This document shows positions 51,674-52,027 of a DNA stretch of 52,027 nt, piece after piece. The notes beneath the pieces were generated by a model, which was not told the DNA's origin, did not search any database, and saw only the letters and a list, made by a program, of their open reading frames with translations. Numbering within the stretch: position 1 is the stretch's first letter; every line of letters starts with the position of its first letter. Position numbers and translations under genes: made by a program. The stretch comes from Terriglobales bacterium (GTDB lineage Bacteria; Acidobacteriota; Terriglobia; Terriglobales; Acidobacteriaceae), in contig JAATGG010000105.1 of NCBI GenBank assembly GCA_015654835.1, positions 1 through 52,027 of the forward strand, in the 5' to 3' direction.

Positions 51674-52027
51674 CTAGCTTTTTTCGGGCGCGTTCAACTC
51701 CGCCAAGCCTTCGGGCAGGGCCATTTCGACGCGCTTGCCTTCCAGATCGAGCTTGCGCAAATAGCTCTTCGCGAAGGGGACCAGAACCTCGCCAGCTTGC
51801 CCCTGGACCACCAGTAGAGGCACAGGTCCGGCGGTCCGGTCGACATCTTCGATCTGGCCTACGAGCGCAGGCTCCGATGTGCCGTCCGCGCCCAGGTCCA
51901 ACAGCGCGCAGCCAATCAGGTCTCCGATGTAGACCTCGTCTTCGTCGAGCGCGACCCGTTCCGCGCGCGGAATCGCCACCACCTGCCCGGCCAATGTTTC
52001 GGCGGCGGAGATGGAGTCAATCCCGAC
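51674..52027 (-). CDS. rimM: Ribosome maturation factor RimM (N-terminus cut by window edge)
   Basis: RimM binds S19 and assists maturation of the 30S head. The last 117 residues are present, up to the stop at 51674; the N-terminal barrel lies beyond base 52027. The visible part opens with VGIDSISAAETLAGQ, typical of the domain joint in RimM. It continues through the PRC-barrel (DEVYIGDLIGCALLD, LLVVQGQAGEVLVPFAKSYL) and ends with a short acidic tail. Position before trmD matches the conserved rpsP-rimM-trmD-rplS order. The 190-base gap to trmD is unusually long for this operon and contains a short 6-bp hairpin at 51546-51564. Confidence 0.95.
   Translation of the reverse strand, partial: VGIDSISAAETLAGQVVAIPRAERVALDEDEVYIGDLIGCALLDLGADGTSEPALVGQIEDVDRTAGPVPLLVVQGQAGEVLVPFAKSYLRKLDLEGKRVEMALPEGLAELNAPEKS

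Noticed and set aside
1..52027. CRISPR array, insertion sequence, integrase or phage genes
   Set aside because: No regularly spaced repeats, no transposase or integrase-like protein, and no target-site duplications were seen anywhere in the window.

Overview
The window is a GC-rich bacterial chromosome segment with short intergenic gaps, no tRNA, rRNA, CRISPR array, insertion sequence or phage gene that I could recognise. The gene families suggest an Acidobacteriota genome, most likely class Terriglobia/Acidobacteriaceae. These are secreted CRTAC1/UnbV proteins, HzsA-like monoheme propellers, a very large secreted PIG-L protein, an OmpA protein with a long N-terminal domain, and an RNase J plus an EfpL-type EF-P. 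The taxonomic call rests on family recognition, not on a search.

Layout. 1-4.2 kb (minus strand): the end of an ABC transporter ATPase and three NAD(P)-dependent oxidoreductases, with one small plus-strand protein. 4.5-16.8 kb: a first UppP, a NarL-type regulator, a receiver-Hpt protein, a secreted propeller, FtsK, a second UppP, an SH3/TPR-like envelope protein, threonine dehydratase, RNase J and EF-P. 16.8-17.6 kb is a long non-coding gap holding the decayed 3' end of an MFS sugar transporter gene. 17.6-24.3 kb: an OmpA protein, then DapD with a Gfo/Idh/MocA enzyme, a small unknown protein, and a translationally coupled pair (NDP-sugar dehydratase and hydrolysing UDP-GlcNAc 2-epimerase) of the nonulosonate type.

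24.6-39.2 kb (plus strand) is the most unusual part: nine co-directional genes, most joined by ATGA overlaps or gaps of about 10 bases or less. They encode a 1,178-residue secreted TPR-VCBS-UnbV protein, an amidase, a DAHP synthase, an HzsA-like monoheme protein, a second CRTAC1 protein, a propeller-dihaem cytochrome, a secreted two-component-type propeller, a Rid-fold protein resembling half of a chorismatase, and a tandem periplasmic binding protein without permeases. Together they look like an envelope redox system tied to chorismate-level aromatic metabolism. I know of no described system with this composition. A DegT aminotransferase follows, which could complete the sugar pathway begun at 22-24 kb.

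40.8-52 kb: a coiled-coil porin, a secreted PIG-L deacetylase divergent from an APC permease, MsrP/MsrQ for periplasmic methionine sulfoxide repair, and the conserved translation operon rimM-trmD-rplS-rnhB (minus strand, rimM cut by the window edge).

Regulatory signals: five good intrinsic terminators, and several long perfect hairpins without a U-tract at gene ends. A 16-bp perfect inverted repeat swallows the dapD start codon. A few genes have a -10-like hexamer so close to the start codon that a leaderless or near-leaderless transcript is possible.
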